From: Burkholderiaceae bacterium
GTDB taxonomy: Bacteria; Pseudomonadota; Gammaproteobacteria; Burkholderiales; Burkholderiaceae_C
NCBI GenBank assembly: GCA_019751915.1
Contig: JAIEMS010000019.1
Span: forward strand, 62,001-126,000
DNA: 64,000 bases
Reading direction: 5' to 3'
Each line of letters begins with the position of its first letter. Position 1 is the first letter of the stretch. The notes below the pieces were generated by a model, which was given only the letters and a program-made list of their open reading frames with translations, was not told where the DNA came from and did no database searches. A program made the translations under genes and the position numbers. This document shows, in pieces, positions 46,913 to 54,987 of this stretch.

Positions 46913-46972
46913 GGCTAACAGAATAGGTAAGCCTCCCGCCGAAGGCGGGTCGGCTTGACTGCACAGTTATAT
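46913..46972 (-). other. attC site of an integron gene cassette
   Basis: 60 bases. On the minus strand: R'' ATATAAC (46966-46972), 8 bases, CAAGCCGAC, a stem CCCGCC/GGCGGG around TTC, GGCTTAC, 7 bases, then R' GTTAGCC (46913-46919). The spacing and L-box sequences match the aadA1-type 60-bp attC almost exactly, with AAGCC pairing GGCTT and unpaired bases between the stems. It sits between the end of one minus-strand gene (46998) and the start of the next (46895), as attC sites do. R'' has one mismatch to consensus RYYYAAC and R' one to GTTRRRY. Confidence 0.75.
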
Positions 46973-46997
46973 TTTTCAACAATTAGTTGGGAGTTTG

Positions 46998-47415
46998 CTA
47001 ATATATGAATTTTTTTGTTTTGCTGGCTCTGCTTTGTGCTGAACCAAAAAACAACTTAACAAATTCTTTACTCTGTAATTTTATAAAGTAACCATATTCA
47101 TGAGAGTCAAAGTCAGGATGTTCTGTAGGAGTGCGGTCAAGCCTGAATACAGCTATTGACTTGCCTGGCTTTATGACAAGAAAATTCAATTTTGCTTTCC
47201 CTTGCTCTGGAAGAGGTTCGTTTTTTGCTAATAGGCAAAACCCTAAACCATCGTTTCTTTTATATGGCTGAATAATACAATTAGAGCTTCCAAATTCCTC
47301 CCAAAGAAAATACTCTAAGCAAATATTTTTTATTCAATATTCCTATTGATTGAATCTGGATTGATTTTTCCAAATGTTTTAAGCACTCAAAAATTGAATT
47401 TAATCGACGAGGCAT
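46998..47415 (-). pseudogene. Frameshifted cassette gene of unknown function
   Basis: From ATG 47415 (after AAAGGTGA) the frame reads MPRRLNSIFECLKHLEKSIQ and continues to a stop at 47281. A second frame, open from near 47335 to the TAG at 46998, reads CLEYFLWEEFGSSNCIIQPY and later PGKSIAVFRLDRTPTEHPDF. Skipping one base in the A6 run at about 47326-47331 joins them to a single protein of 138 residues. So the gene looks intact but for one extra A; it could be a real mutation, slippage, or a base-calling error. I recognise no domain. AT-rich; ends 25 bases before attC. Confidence 0.6.
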
Positions 47416-47682
47416 GAAATCACCTTTGAAATAGGTTATCTAACGTACAGTATGCACCAAAATCGGTGCATACTACACCTTTCATAGGAAGAAGCAATGC
47501 TTTTATTTTACCGTTACTTCTAAGCTATGCAAAAAACTGCATCTTCACCTCATAAATTACTCAATCAGCCACGTAACGTAGTGTGCCTAAGGTACTCCAG
47601 CCTGTAGTACCGAATCGTAATTTCTACATATAGTAAAATATTATCGACGCTGCTTTATAACGATGTGCTCGGTTAAGATTTA
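47416..47682. other. AT-rich stretch upstream of the cassette genes; no gene seen
   Basis: 267 bases with no convincing ORF. It includes, on the minus strand, GTACGTTAGAT (GTTAGAT fits GTTRRRY) about 25 bases before the ATG at 47415. It also holds a perfect hairpin at 47449-47474. No integrase gene is present. Confidence 0.6.
47449..47474. repeat. 10-bp perfect palindrome next to a GTTAGAT core
   Basis: AGTATGCACC, loop AAAATC, GGTGCATACT. It lies directly beside the integron core-like GTTAGAT (minus strand). It resembles an NtrC dyad (TGCACC..GGTGCA) but with a 6-base spacer. Possibly half of a degenerate attC/attI or a regulatory dyad. Confidence 0.6.
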
Positions 47683-47991
47683 TTATGGGCAACCTTCTCT
47701 TCTCAATAAAAAGCTAACTGTGACAAGTTGGGCGTGTGTTGTCTTTGGCACGCGGGCGACAAACTTGCCAGAGGCCACGCCGCCGCCGTTGGGCGCGGGC
47801 ACGGGGAACCCCTTCGCTTCTAGCGCAGCGATAGTGCTCGCCAACGCGTCGTGGCCGTTGGTGATGGCCTCGTCGATCGTCTCGCCATCAGAGATGCACT
47901 CGGAAAAATCCGGGTACGGAATCAAAAAACCGCCGCTTTCGGCAGCCGTCAAGGGGCGAATCTCGAAGGGATAATCGTCTGGGTTTCTCAT
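47683..47991 (-). pseudogene. HicB-family antitoxin, C-terminus lost
   Basis: 102 residues. The N-terminal HicB RNase-H-like fold is clear: MRNPDDYPFEIRPLTAAESG, GFLIPYPDFSECISDGETID and AITNGHDALASTIAALEAKG, then GKFVARVPKTTHAQL. After THAQL the usual ribbon-helix-helix part is missing and the frame runs into unrelated residues (TVSFLLRREGCP). No HicA toxin gene is on either side. The break at about 47720 marks the edge of the low-GC section. Probably an inactive remnant; its surviving domain might still be made. Confidence 0.75.
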
Positions 47992-48093
47992 GGTTTACGC
48001 TCCACTGACAGGCAATGGACAACTTCGCGCATGGCTGTTGTACAAGTTTGTGCCAGTGTACTTACCATTCCACAGCCTAAAAAGCTAACCCTC

Positions 48094-49473
48094 ATGGCCA
48101 AAGAAAAAACGCTCTTCACCTGCACCGAATGCGCTGGAACCAGCCCCAAATGGTTGGGCAAGTGCCCGGCCTGCGGTGCTTGGAACACGCTGATCGAATC
48201 CATTGCGGACACAGGCGCAGGCAAAAACCGCTACAGCGGCGCGCAGCACCAAGGCTTGGCCCAAGCACAGCCGGTCACGCCGCTGTCGGCGATTGAGGCC
48301 ACCGACATTGCCCGCACTCCCAGCGGCATGGACGAACTCGATCGGGTGCTGGGGGGCGGCATCGTCGAAGGCGGGGTGGTACTGATTGGCGGCGATCCGG
48401 GCATTGGCAAATCGACCCTGCTATTGCAAGCGCTCGATGCCTACCAGCGCGCCGGTCTGCCCACGCTGTACGTGACGGGCGAAGAAAGCGGCGCACAGGT
48501 AGCATTGCGTTCACGCCGCTTAGGGCTAGACCACAGCCAAGTCAATGTGCTGGCCGAAATTCAATTAGAAAAGATTTTGGCCACCATCGAAGCAACGCAG
48601 CCCGCTGTGGCGGTGATTGATTCGATCCAAACGGTCTATTCGGATCAGCTGACTTCAGCACCCGGTTCGGTAGCGCAAGTACGCGAATGCGCCGCCCACC
48701 TGACGCGCATGGCAAAGGCCACCGGAGTGGCCGTGGTGCTGGTGGGCCATGTCACGAAAGAAGGGGCACTGGCCGGGCCGCGCGTGTTGGAGCACATGGT
48801 CGATACGGTGCTGTATTTCGAGGGCGACACGCACAGCAGTTTTCGGTTGGTGCGCGCGATCAAAAATCGCTTCGGTGCCGTCAATGAAATCGGTGTTTTT
48901 GCCATGACCGAAAAAGGACTCAAGGGTGTCACCAACCCCAGCGCCATCTTCCTGAGCCAGCACAGCGAGCCAGTGCCGGGCAGTTGCGTACTGGTCACGC
49001 TCGAAGGTACTCGGCCTTTGTTGGTTGAAATCCAAGCCTTGGTCGATAGCGCTGGCCCTAGTCCTAGGCGCTTGTCGGTCGGCTTAGACCGGGATCGCTT
49101 GGCTATGTTGCTGGCGGTGCTGCATCGCCATGCGGGTGTTGCCAGCGCCGATCAGGATGTGTTTGTCAATGCTGTGGGCGGCGTGCGTATCAGCGAACCA
49201 GCCGCCGACTTGGCAGTCATGTTGGCAATTACCTCTAGTTTGCGTGGCCGACCACTGCCCAAGGGCTTTTTAGCGTTTGGCGAAGTCGGGCTGGCCGGTG
49301 AAGTGCGCCCGGCACCACGCGGCCAAGAGCGGCTCAAAGAAGCGGCCAAATTAGGTTTTAGCGTTGCAGTCGTACCCAAGGCAAATGCCCCCAAAAAGCC
49401 CATTGCAGGCCTCACCATCCATGCTGTCGAGCGTGTTGATGAAGCCATGGAAGTCGTGCGCAGCTTAGGTTGA
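48094..49473 (+). CDS. radA: DNA repair protein RadA
   Basis: 459 residues. A RecA-like ATPase that promotes branch migration and processing of recombination intermediates. An N-terminal C4 zinc finger (FTCTECAGTSPKWLGKCPAC), Walker A GGDPGIGKSTLLLQ, the RadA-specific KNRFGAVNEIGVF motif, and a C-terminal Lon-protease-like domain with GEVGLAGEVRPAPRGQERLK. ATG 48094 places the zinc finger near the N-terminus; the frame is open upstream to 47851 over hicB and is rejected. Confidence 0.97.
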   Translation: MAKEKTLFTCTECAGTSPKWLGKCPACGAWNTLIESIADTGAGKNRYSGAQHQGLAQAQPVTPLSAIEATDIARTPSGMDELDRVLGGGIVEGGVVLIGGDPGIGKSTLLLQALDAYQRAGLPTLYVTGEESGAQVALRSRRLGLDHSQVNVLAEIQLEKILATIEATQPAVAVIDSIQTVYSDQLTSAPGSVAQVRECAAHLTRMAKATGVAVVLVGHVTKEGALAGPRVLEHMVDTVLYFEGDTHSSFRLVRAIKNRFGAVNEIGVFAMTEKGLKGVTNPSAIFLSQHSEPVPGSCVLVTLEGTRPLLVEIQALVDSAGPSPRRLSVGLDRDRLAMLLAVLHRHAGVASADQDVFVNAVGGVRISEPAADLAVMLAITSSLRGRPLPKGFLAFGEVGLAGEVRPAPRGQERLKEAAKLGFSVAVVPKANAPKKPIAGLTIHAVERVDEAMEVVRSLG

Positions 49474-49541
49474 TTTAAAAACGGCCCACCGCGCCGTAAA
49501 ATCGCAGGCTTTGCGAACCCCTGCAACCCAAAGGACATTCC

Positions 49542-50480
49542 ATGAGCCCCGTAATCTCCCCGATATCTGACCGTGATGGCAAGATCTGGATGGACGGTCA
49601 GCTGGTCGATTGGCGCGAAGCCAAGATCCACGTGCTGACCCATACACTGCACTACGGCTGCGGGGTCTTTGAGGGGGTTCGTGCTTACAAAACCGCCGAC
49701 GGCCCAGCGATTTTTCGCCTCGAAGACCACACCGACCGACTGTTCAACAGCGCCAAAATTTTGCGGATGAAGGTGCCCTTCAGCAAAGAAGAGATCAACG
49801 AAGCGCACAAGGCCGTCATCCGCGAAAACAAACTCGAGAGCGGCTACATCCGTCCGCTGGTCTGGATTGGCTCCGAAAAGCTCGGTGTCTCGCCCAAAAA
49901 CAACACCATCCACGTCATGGCCGCTGCTTGGGCTTGGGGTGCTTACTTGGGCGAAGAAGGCATGACCCGTGGCATCCGCGTCAAGACCAGCAGCTTTACG
50001 CGCCACCACGTCAATATCACCATGACGCAAGCCAAGGCGGTGAGCAACTACACCAACTCTATCCTTGCCAACTCTGAAGCCACCGACGATGGCTACGATG
50101 AAGCACTGCTGCTCGATAGCAGCGGTTTTGTCTCGGAAGGCTCGGGCGAGAACGTTTTCATCATCAAGAATGGTGTCATCTACACCCCTGACTTGTCAGC
50201 AGGTGCCTTGAACGGCATCACGCGCAACACTATTTTTGCTATTGCCAAAGATTTGGGCATTGAAGTGGTGCAAAAGCGCATCACCCGCGACGAGGTGTAC
50301 ATCGCCGACGAAGCCTTCTTTACCGGCACAGCCGCCGAAGTCACTCCGATCCGCGAACTCGACCGCATCGAGATTGGCACGGGCAGCCGTGGCCCTCTGA
50401 CCGAAAAAATCCAAACGGCCTTCTTTGACATCGTTAATGGCCGCAACCCTCAATATGCCCACTGGCTCACCAAAGTCTAA
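49542..50480 (+). CDS. ilvE: Branched-chain amino acid aminotransferase
   Basis: 312 residues. Class IV PLP enzyme that makes valine, leucine and isoleucine from their keto acids. Lys165 in TQAKAVSNYTNSI binds PLP. HYGCGVFEGVRAYKT and GSGENVFIIKNGVIYTPDLS are the family signatures; EAFFTGTAAEVTPIRELD ends the active site. AAAGGAC precedes the ATG. It starts the run ilvE, zinc finger, glycosyltransferase, ligase with almost no spacing, a common arrangement in Burkholderiales. Confidence 0.97.
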   Translation: MSPVISPISDRDGKIWMDGQLVDWREAKIHVLTHTLHYGCGVFEGVRAYKTADGPAIFRLEDHTDRLFNSAKILRMKVPFSKEEINEAHKAVIRENKLESGYIRPLVWIGSEKLGVSPKNNTIHVMAAAWAWGAYLGEEGMTRGIRVKTSSFTRHHVNITMTQAKAVSNYTNSILANSEATDDGYDEALLLDSSGFVSEGSGENVFIIKNGVIYTPDLSAGALNGITRNTIFAIAKDLGIEVVQKRITRDEVYIADEAFFTGTAAEVTPIRELDRIEIGTGSRGPLTEKIQTAFFDIVNGRNPQYAHWLTKV

Positions 50481-50482
50481 TC

Positions 50483-50689
50483 ATGTCAAACGCTGCGATT
50501 GAACTGCTGGCCAAAGATTTGAACGGCCAAGGCGGGGTTTTCTGCCCCAATCCCAAGGCCAAAATGGAGCTTTGGAACAGCCACCCCAAGGTGTATTTGG
50601 ATGTGGCCCACACCGGTGAAGGCAAGTGCCCGTACTGTGGCACGGTGTACCGCCTGAAGGCGGGAGAGCACGTCCACCACGGGCACTGA
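50483..50689 (+). CDS. Zinc-finger domain protein (zf-CHCC)
   Basis: 68 residues. It has the CHCC zinc-finger pattern: a Cys in GVFCPNP, a His in NSHPKVYLDV, and CPYCGTVYRL. The family is similar to the NDUFS6/complex I zinc subunit, and small versions sit between ilvE and lipopolysaccharide genes in many betaproteobacteria. Two bases after ilvE; its TGA overlaps the next ATG (TGATG). Function not established. Confidence 0.92.
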   Translation: MSNAAIELLAKDLNGQGGVFCPNPKAKMELWNSHPKVYLDVAHTGEGKCPYCGTVYRLKAGEHVHHGH

Positions 50690-51501
50690 TGTCCCCGGTG
50701 GTCTCTGGCAACGCGCCAGCGCCCACACCTACGCTGACCGTCGCGGTTCTGACCCACAACGAAGCGCACTGCATCGACGCTTGTCTGCGCAGCGCGTCTT
50801 TTGCCGACCATCTACAGGTGGTCGATAGTGGCAGCACCGACGACACCGTGGCGCGTGCGCGCGCTGCCGGGGCACAGGTGTTTGTCGAGGCTGACTGGCA
50901 AGGCTTCGCCGTACAGCGCACGCGCCAACTGGCCCATGTGCAAACCGACTACGTTTTTTTTCTGGATGCCGACGAGGTCATGTCGCCGGAATTTCAGCAA
51001 GAGTTGCAAGCTGTTGTACGTTCAGGTTCGCAATCGGTGTGGCAAGTCCGCTGGCGCATGGTGGCTTTTGGCCGCGAGTTGCGTTATTTGCGCGCCAGTA
51101 CCAAGGTCGAACGCCTGTTTCGGCGCGACCAAATTCAGGGCTGGAAAGGCGTAGTGCACGAGCAAGCGGTGCTGCGCGATAGCCATGTTCCGCGCCAAAT
51201 CATGCGCACTCCGCTTTTGCACCACTCACGCAGCAGTGTTCGCGCTAGCCTTGAGAAAATGACCCAATACGCCCAACTCGGGGCCGCCAAACGTGCCGCC
51301 CAAGGCGGCCAGCGCGGTGGCGTGGTGCGTGGCCTGCTGGCAGGTGGTGCGATGTTTTTGCGCCTCTATGTGCTGCGGCTAGGTTTTTTGTGTGGCGGCG
51401 CTGGTTTTTTATATTGCCTGTGCGTCGCGCTCGAAGCCTTTTTTCGGTATGCCGCCTTGTTTTATGACCGCGAGACCTTAACCGATCGGGTGGGCCGTTG
51501 A
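50689..51501 (+). CDS. Glycosyltransferase family 2 (WaaE/KdtX-like)
   Basis: 270 residues. GT-A fold with TVAVLTHNEAHCIDACLRSA, VVDSGSTDDTVARARAAGAQ and the DxD-like FFLDADEVMSPEF. Late hydrophobic residues (LFYLYVLRLGFLCGGAGFLY-like segment near 225-250) suggest membrane contact. WaaE-type enzymes add a glucose or heptose to the lipopolysaccharide inner core. Translationally coupled with the zinc-finger gene (TGATG) and the ligase gene (TTGA), so it should act in lipooligosaccharide assembly. Confidence 0.88.
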   Translation: MSPVVSGNAPAPTPTLTVAVLTHNEAHCIDACLRSASFADHLQVVDSGSTDDTVARARAAGAQVFVEADWQGFAVQRTRQLAHVQTDYVFFLDADEVMSPEFQQELQAVVRSGSQSVWQVRWRMVAFGRELRYLRASTKVERLFRRDQIQGWKGVVHEQAVLRDSHVPRQIMRTPLLHHSRSSVRASLEKMTQYAQLGAAKRAAQGGQRGGVVRGLLAGGAMFLRLYVLRLGFLCGGAGFLYCLCVALEAFFRYAALFYDRETLTDRVGR

Positions 51502-52748
51502 AGACCCTACGCCCTCGGTTAGAGCAGCTTTCAGCTCTGGCCGCCTTCATGGTGCCTGGCTTGGCGCTGTGGTTGCCATCGGGCTATTCTTGGGGGGCAC
51601 TGCTGCTACTGCTGTGCAGTGCTGCCAGCGCAGGCCTGTGGCTGCGCCGTCCAGTCGCTTCAAGCAACGCATGGTGGCTGGCGGGCAGCATTGCCTTTAT
51701 GGGGGTGGTGTGGGCGCTTGACTTGGATGGCGCTGGCGGCCTGCGCAACCTTGATCGCGCTGCCAAGTACTTTGCGGCTCTGCCCTGTTTGTTTTATTTA
51801 CTGGCCTATCCACCCCGAGCCACAAGCCTGTGGTGTGGGCTGGCCGTAGGTAGCGCCGGTAGTGGGCTGCTGGCCATCTACCAAGCCGGATTTTTGGGCG
51901 TGGGGCGTGTGGCCGGATTTACCAATGCGATCCAGTATGGCAACCTGAGTTTGGCTCTGGGTGTCATGTGCGGTTTGGTGCTGTGCGTTTTGGGTACCCA
52001 CTGGCGCCGCTGGCAGGTGGCAGCAATGGCTTTGGCCATGCTGCTGGGACTGCTGGGTTCGCTGCTATCGCTGTCGCGTGGCGGCTGGCTGGCGCTGGCG
52101 CTGAGTGTGCCATTGTGGGGCGTGCTGTTGTGGCGCTCAGGACACCGGGCCATGCTGGTGCGTGTGGCCGGGCTGTGTTTGACAGGTGTTGTCGCCGCCC
52201 TCGTGCTGCAGGGGCCACAGTTGTGGCAGCGTTGGGAGGTGGCACGGGCCGAAGCGCAAGAGTATGCCCGTGCGGGTCAGGCTGAAACGTCGGTCGGGCA
52301 ACGGCTCGATCACTGGCAGTTGGCGTGGTCGATGGGGTGCGACCGCCCATGGACGGGCTGGGGACGCACAGGCTACGCCGCAGAAAAGCAGCGCCGGGTC
52401 GCTGCGGGGCTGGCCCATCCTTCGGTATTACAGTTTGACCACGGCCACAACGAGGTGCTCGATTTGTTCGTCAAGCGCGGCGTGGCCGGGGTGCTGGCCC
52501 TGCTGCTGCTGTACGCCGTGCCGTGGTTCATCTTTTGGCCGACGCAGCGGCGGCTGCAAGTCCAGACCCAAGCGCCCGAAGGCACGGCACTGGCGCTGCG
52601 GCTGGTCGGTTTGGCACTGCCGGTGCTCTATGTGGGCTTTGGCCTAACGCAAGCATTTTTAGCGCACAACAGCGGCAATATGTTTTACCTGTTCATGGTG
52701 ATGCTGGTGTTTGCCGCGCTGCACGCACCGCCTTCAAGCGCGCGTTAA
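51498..52748 (+). CDS. O-antigen ligase-like membrane protein
   Basis: 416 residues with about ten to twelve membrane helices. The Wzy_C/WaaL pattern is seen: SLSRGGWLALALSVP, a long periplasmic loop with RLDHWQLAWSMGCDRPWTGW, and FDHGHNEVLDLFVKRGV with the conserved His. It would attach O-antigen or another glycan to lipid A-core. It starts with TTG at 51498 overlapping the previous stop (TTGA); first internal ATG is at 51549. Its end overlaps by 15 bases with the stop of the convergent nitronate monooxygenase. Confidence 0.85.
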   Translation: MKTLRPRLEQLSALAAFMVPGLALWLPSGYSWGALLLLLCSAASAGLWLRRPVASSNAWWLAGSIAFMGVVWALDLDGAGGLRNLDRAAKYFAALPCLFYLLAYPPRATSLWCGLAVGSAGSGLLAIYQAGFLGVGRVAGFTNAIQYGNLSLALGVMCGLVLCVLGTHWRRWQVAAMALAMLLGLLGSLLSLSRGGWLALALSVPLWGVLLWRSGHRAMLVRVAGLCLTGVVAALVLQGPQLWQRWEVARAEAQEYARAGQAETSVGQRLDHWQLAWSMGCDRPWTGWGRTGYAAEKQRRVAAGLAHPSVLQFDHGHNEVLDLFVKRGVAGVLALLLLYAVPWFIFWPTQRRLQVQTQAPEGTALALRLVGLALPVLYVGFGLTQAFLAHNSGNMFYLFMVMLVFAALHAPPSSAR

Positions 52749-53735
52749 CCGGGCGCGTGCCTGTGCAACTATCTGCCCGAGCAAATCGCCCGCACCGGGC
52801 AGGTCGTGAATCAAACCCACCGCCTCGCCCACGGTAGCGTGGGCGGCATCAAAGTCGCCAGCAGCCACCGCAGCATCGTAGACAGCCCGGGCCGCTTCGG
52901 GGTCAGCGCGCAGGGCATCGATACGGTCTTCCCATTGCCGGTGCAACGGGTTGCGAATGGCCCGAAAGTCGTACGGTAGCGGCCAGCTCTTGCGGCGCAA
53001 GATGTCAAACACAGCACTGCGCGCTGTGCCATCGCCGCCGGTTTGCACCGCCAGTTCTTTGGCACCTTGTGGTGCCAAACTCTCTTGCGTAGCCCACAGG
53101 CGCGAGCCAACCAATGCACCATCGGCCCCCAGCACCAGCGCCGCCGCCAGCGTGCGGCCATCGGCAATACCACCTGCGGCCAGCAGCAGGGTTTCGGGCG
53201 CATGAACAGCCAGCCAGTCGGCCAGCTCAGGGACAAAGGTCAGGGTGGCCCGGCCATTGAGCGCATTCAAGCCGTGTCCGCCGGCCTCGGCCCCCTGCGC
53301 CACGATCACCGCAGCACCCGCTTCGATGGCTTGGGGCACCTGCGCCATGCACTGGACTTGGCAAATCAGCGCTGCGCCGCTGGCGGCAATGCGCCCAGCG
53401 TAGGGGCGTGGATCGCCAAACGACAACATCACCGCGCGCGGACGCTGGGCGGCGGGCAAGTCCAGCAACCAATCCAGGGCGCTAGCGTCTTCATCCAGTT
53501 TCCAAGTAATAAAACCGCAGCCAATGCGCCCAGTGTTGGCCGCTTGCAGCGCCAAAGTGTATTCGCGCTGTGTCCACGCCAAGTCACCATAACCGCCCCC
53601 CACCAAACCGAGCGCACCAGCGCGGGCGCAGGCCCCGGCCAGCGCTCCACCCGAGGCCAGAGCCATGGGTGCCAGTGCTATCGGGGTGGTCAGGCCAAAA
53701 CGGGCTGAAAGACGCGAGTGTGTGAGGAGCGTCAT
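52734..53735 (-). CDS. Nitronate monooxygenase family flavoprotein
   Basis: 333 residues. TIM-barrel FMN enzyme (2-nitropropane dioxygenase/FabK-like). Features are PIALAPMALASGGALAGACA, AVIVAQGAEAGGHG with the catalytic His region, LLAAGGIADGRTLAAALVLGADG and VGSRLWATQES. ATG 53735 gives the conserved N-terminus; a longer frame runs into the upstream kinase gene and is rejected. It lies seven bases after that kinase and is probably cotranscribed. Substrate not predictable; class I enzymes detoxify propionate-3-nitronate. Confidence 0.88.
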   Translation of the reverse strand: MTLLTHSRLSARFGLTTPIALAPMALASGGALAGACARAGALGLVGGGYGDLAWTQREYTLALQAANTGRIGCGFITWKLDEDASALDWLLDLPAAQRPRAVMLSFGDPRPYAGRIAASGAALICQVQCMAQVPQAIEAGAAVIVAQGAEAGGHGLNALNGRATLTFVPELADWLAVHAPETLLLAAGGIADGRTLAAALVLGADGALVGSRLWATQESLAPQGAKELAVQTGGDGTARSAVFDILRRKSWPLPYDFRAIRNPLHRQWEDRIDALRADPEAARAVYDAAVAAGDFDAAHATVGEAVGLIHDLPGAGDLLGQIVAQARARLTRA

Positions 53736-53742
53736 GGGGGCC

Positions 53743-54987
53743 TTACGAAGCAATACGGTGGTCGAATGAAGGTGCTGCACCATGGTGCAGTGGCAAGCGC
53801 AGCACAAAGCAAGCGCCAGTGCCGTTGTGGTCTTCACAATGTACGCTGCCTTGGTGGCGCTGTGCAATCGAGCGTACCAGCGCCAGCCCCAAACCCACGC
53901 CCCCAGCACGCTCGCTGGCACCGGGCAGCCGGAAAAACGGCTCAAAAATGCGTTCGCGCAGCGCCTGCGGTACGCCGGGGCCTTGGTCGCAGACGCGCAC
54001 TTCGGCCATATCCCCGCTGCGGCGCAGTACGACGGTAATGTCGCCTTGGCTGTAGCGGCGGGCATTTTCTAGCAAATTGCGCAGTGCCCGGCGCAGCAAC
54101 TTGGCTACGCCAGCGACTTCCAAGGCATCGGTGCTGGCATCAAGGTCGGCATCGACGCGGGCGCACTCTTCTGCTGCCAACCCAACGCAGTCGATCAGTT
54201 CAATGCTGCCAATGTCGGCTTCATGGGCATCGAGGCGGCTGGCCAGCAAAATCTCATCGACCAACTGATCGAGTTCGGCAATGTTGTGCAAAATCTCGGC
54301 GCGAAACGCCGGGGCGGGCGCAGCAGTGCCCATCAGCTCCAACCCCATGCGGATACGCGTCAGCGGCGAGCGCAACTCGTGCGAGGCGTTGGCCAACAGC
54401 GATTTGTGCGACTGCACCAGTGCTTCAATGCGCGCTGCTGCTGCGTTGAATTGGCGCGATAAGTCGGCCACTTCGTCGTGCCCTTGCACTGGCACACGGG
54501 CCGACAAATCGCCCTCGCCCAAGCGCTGAACGCTGCGTTGCAGCACTTCTAAGCGCAGCATCAACCGCCGGATGATGGGAAACACCGCCACCGCCACGGC
54601 CAGCCCGACCAGTGCCAGCATCCACACAAAACCCAAGGGCGGGCGCATCCAAAATGCAATCGGGCCGGGACGCTCGGGACGATGGGGGCGCGGTGCCATC
54701 TCCAACTGGAAGGTCTGGCCGTTGTCTAGCTCGAGCCGAAATGCCATCGGCTGCTCGGGCAGCCGCTGCGAGATGCCACGCCCAATCAACCCACCGCGTG
54801 CATCGCGCAGCACAATCTCGCGCCCCGGCATGGCACCGGGTTCGGTGTTGTGTTCCGTCGCAACGCGCCATGCCCAGCCGACCAGCAGTGTCAGCACCGC
54901 CACACCGCCGACCACCGCCAGCCAAATGCGCAGGTACAACCGCCGGGAAAAAAGCTTCAACAGCGGCATGCTCAAGGCCCTCACCAT
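53743..54987 (-). CDS. Two-component sensor histidine kinase (CpxA/RstB-like)
   Basis: 414 residues. Helix at about 20-42, a short periplasmic part (43-115), second helix at about 118-140, HAMP (about 140-190), HisKA with His203 in LLANASHELRSPL, and an ATPase domain with RNLLENARRYSQG, VRVCDQGPGVP and GGVGLGLALVRSI. The short Pro/Arg-rich sensor (PRPHRPERPG) is like CpxA/RstB relatives in betaproteobacteria. Its ATG overlaps the regulator stop by one base (TGATG). Confidence 0.93.
   Translation of the reverse strand: MVRALSMPLLKLFSRRLYLRIWLAVVGGVAVLTLLVGWAWRVATEHNTEPGAMPGREIVLRDARGGLIGRGISQRLPEQPMAFRLELDNGQTFQLEMAPRPHRPERPGPIAFWMRPPLGFVWMLALVGLAVAVAVFPIIRRLMLRLEVLQRSVQRLGEGDLSARVPVQGHDEVADLSRQFNAAAARIEALVQSHKSLLANASHELRSPLTRIRMGLELMGTAAPAPAFRAEILHNIAELDQLVDEILLASRLDAHEADIGSIELIDCVGLAAEECARVDADLDASTDALEVAGVAKLLRRALRNLLENARRYSQGDITVVLRRSGDMAEVRVCDQGPGVPQALRERIFEPFFRLPGASERAGGVGLGLALVRSIAQRHQGSVHCEDHNGTGACFVLRLPLHHGAAPSFDHRIAS

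Noticed and set aside
46896-46982. Longer start for the HEPN-like gene (30 more residues)
   Set aside because: That stretch is the attC site; ATG 46895 has a ribosome site and normal cassette spacing.
47449-47474. NtrC binding site
   Set aside because: The TGCACC/GGTGCA arms fit, but the spacer is 6 bases instead of 5 and there is no nitrogen-regulated gene next to it.
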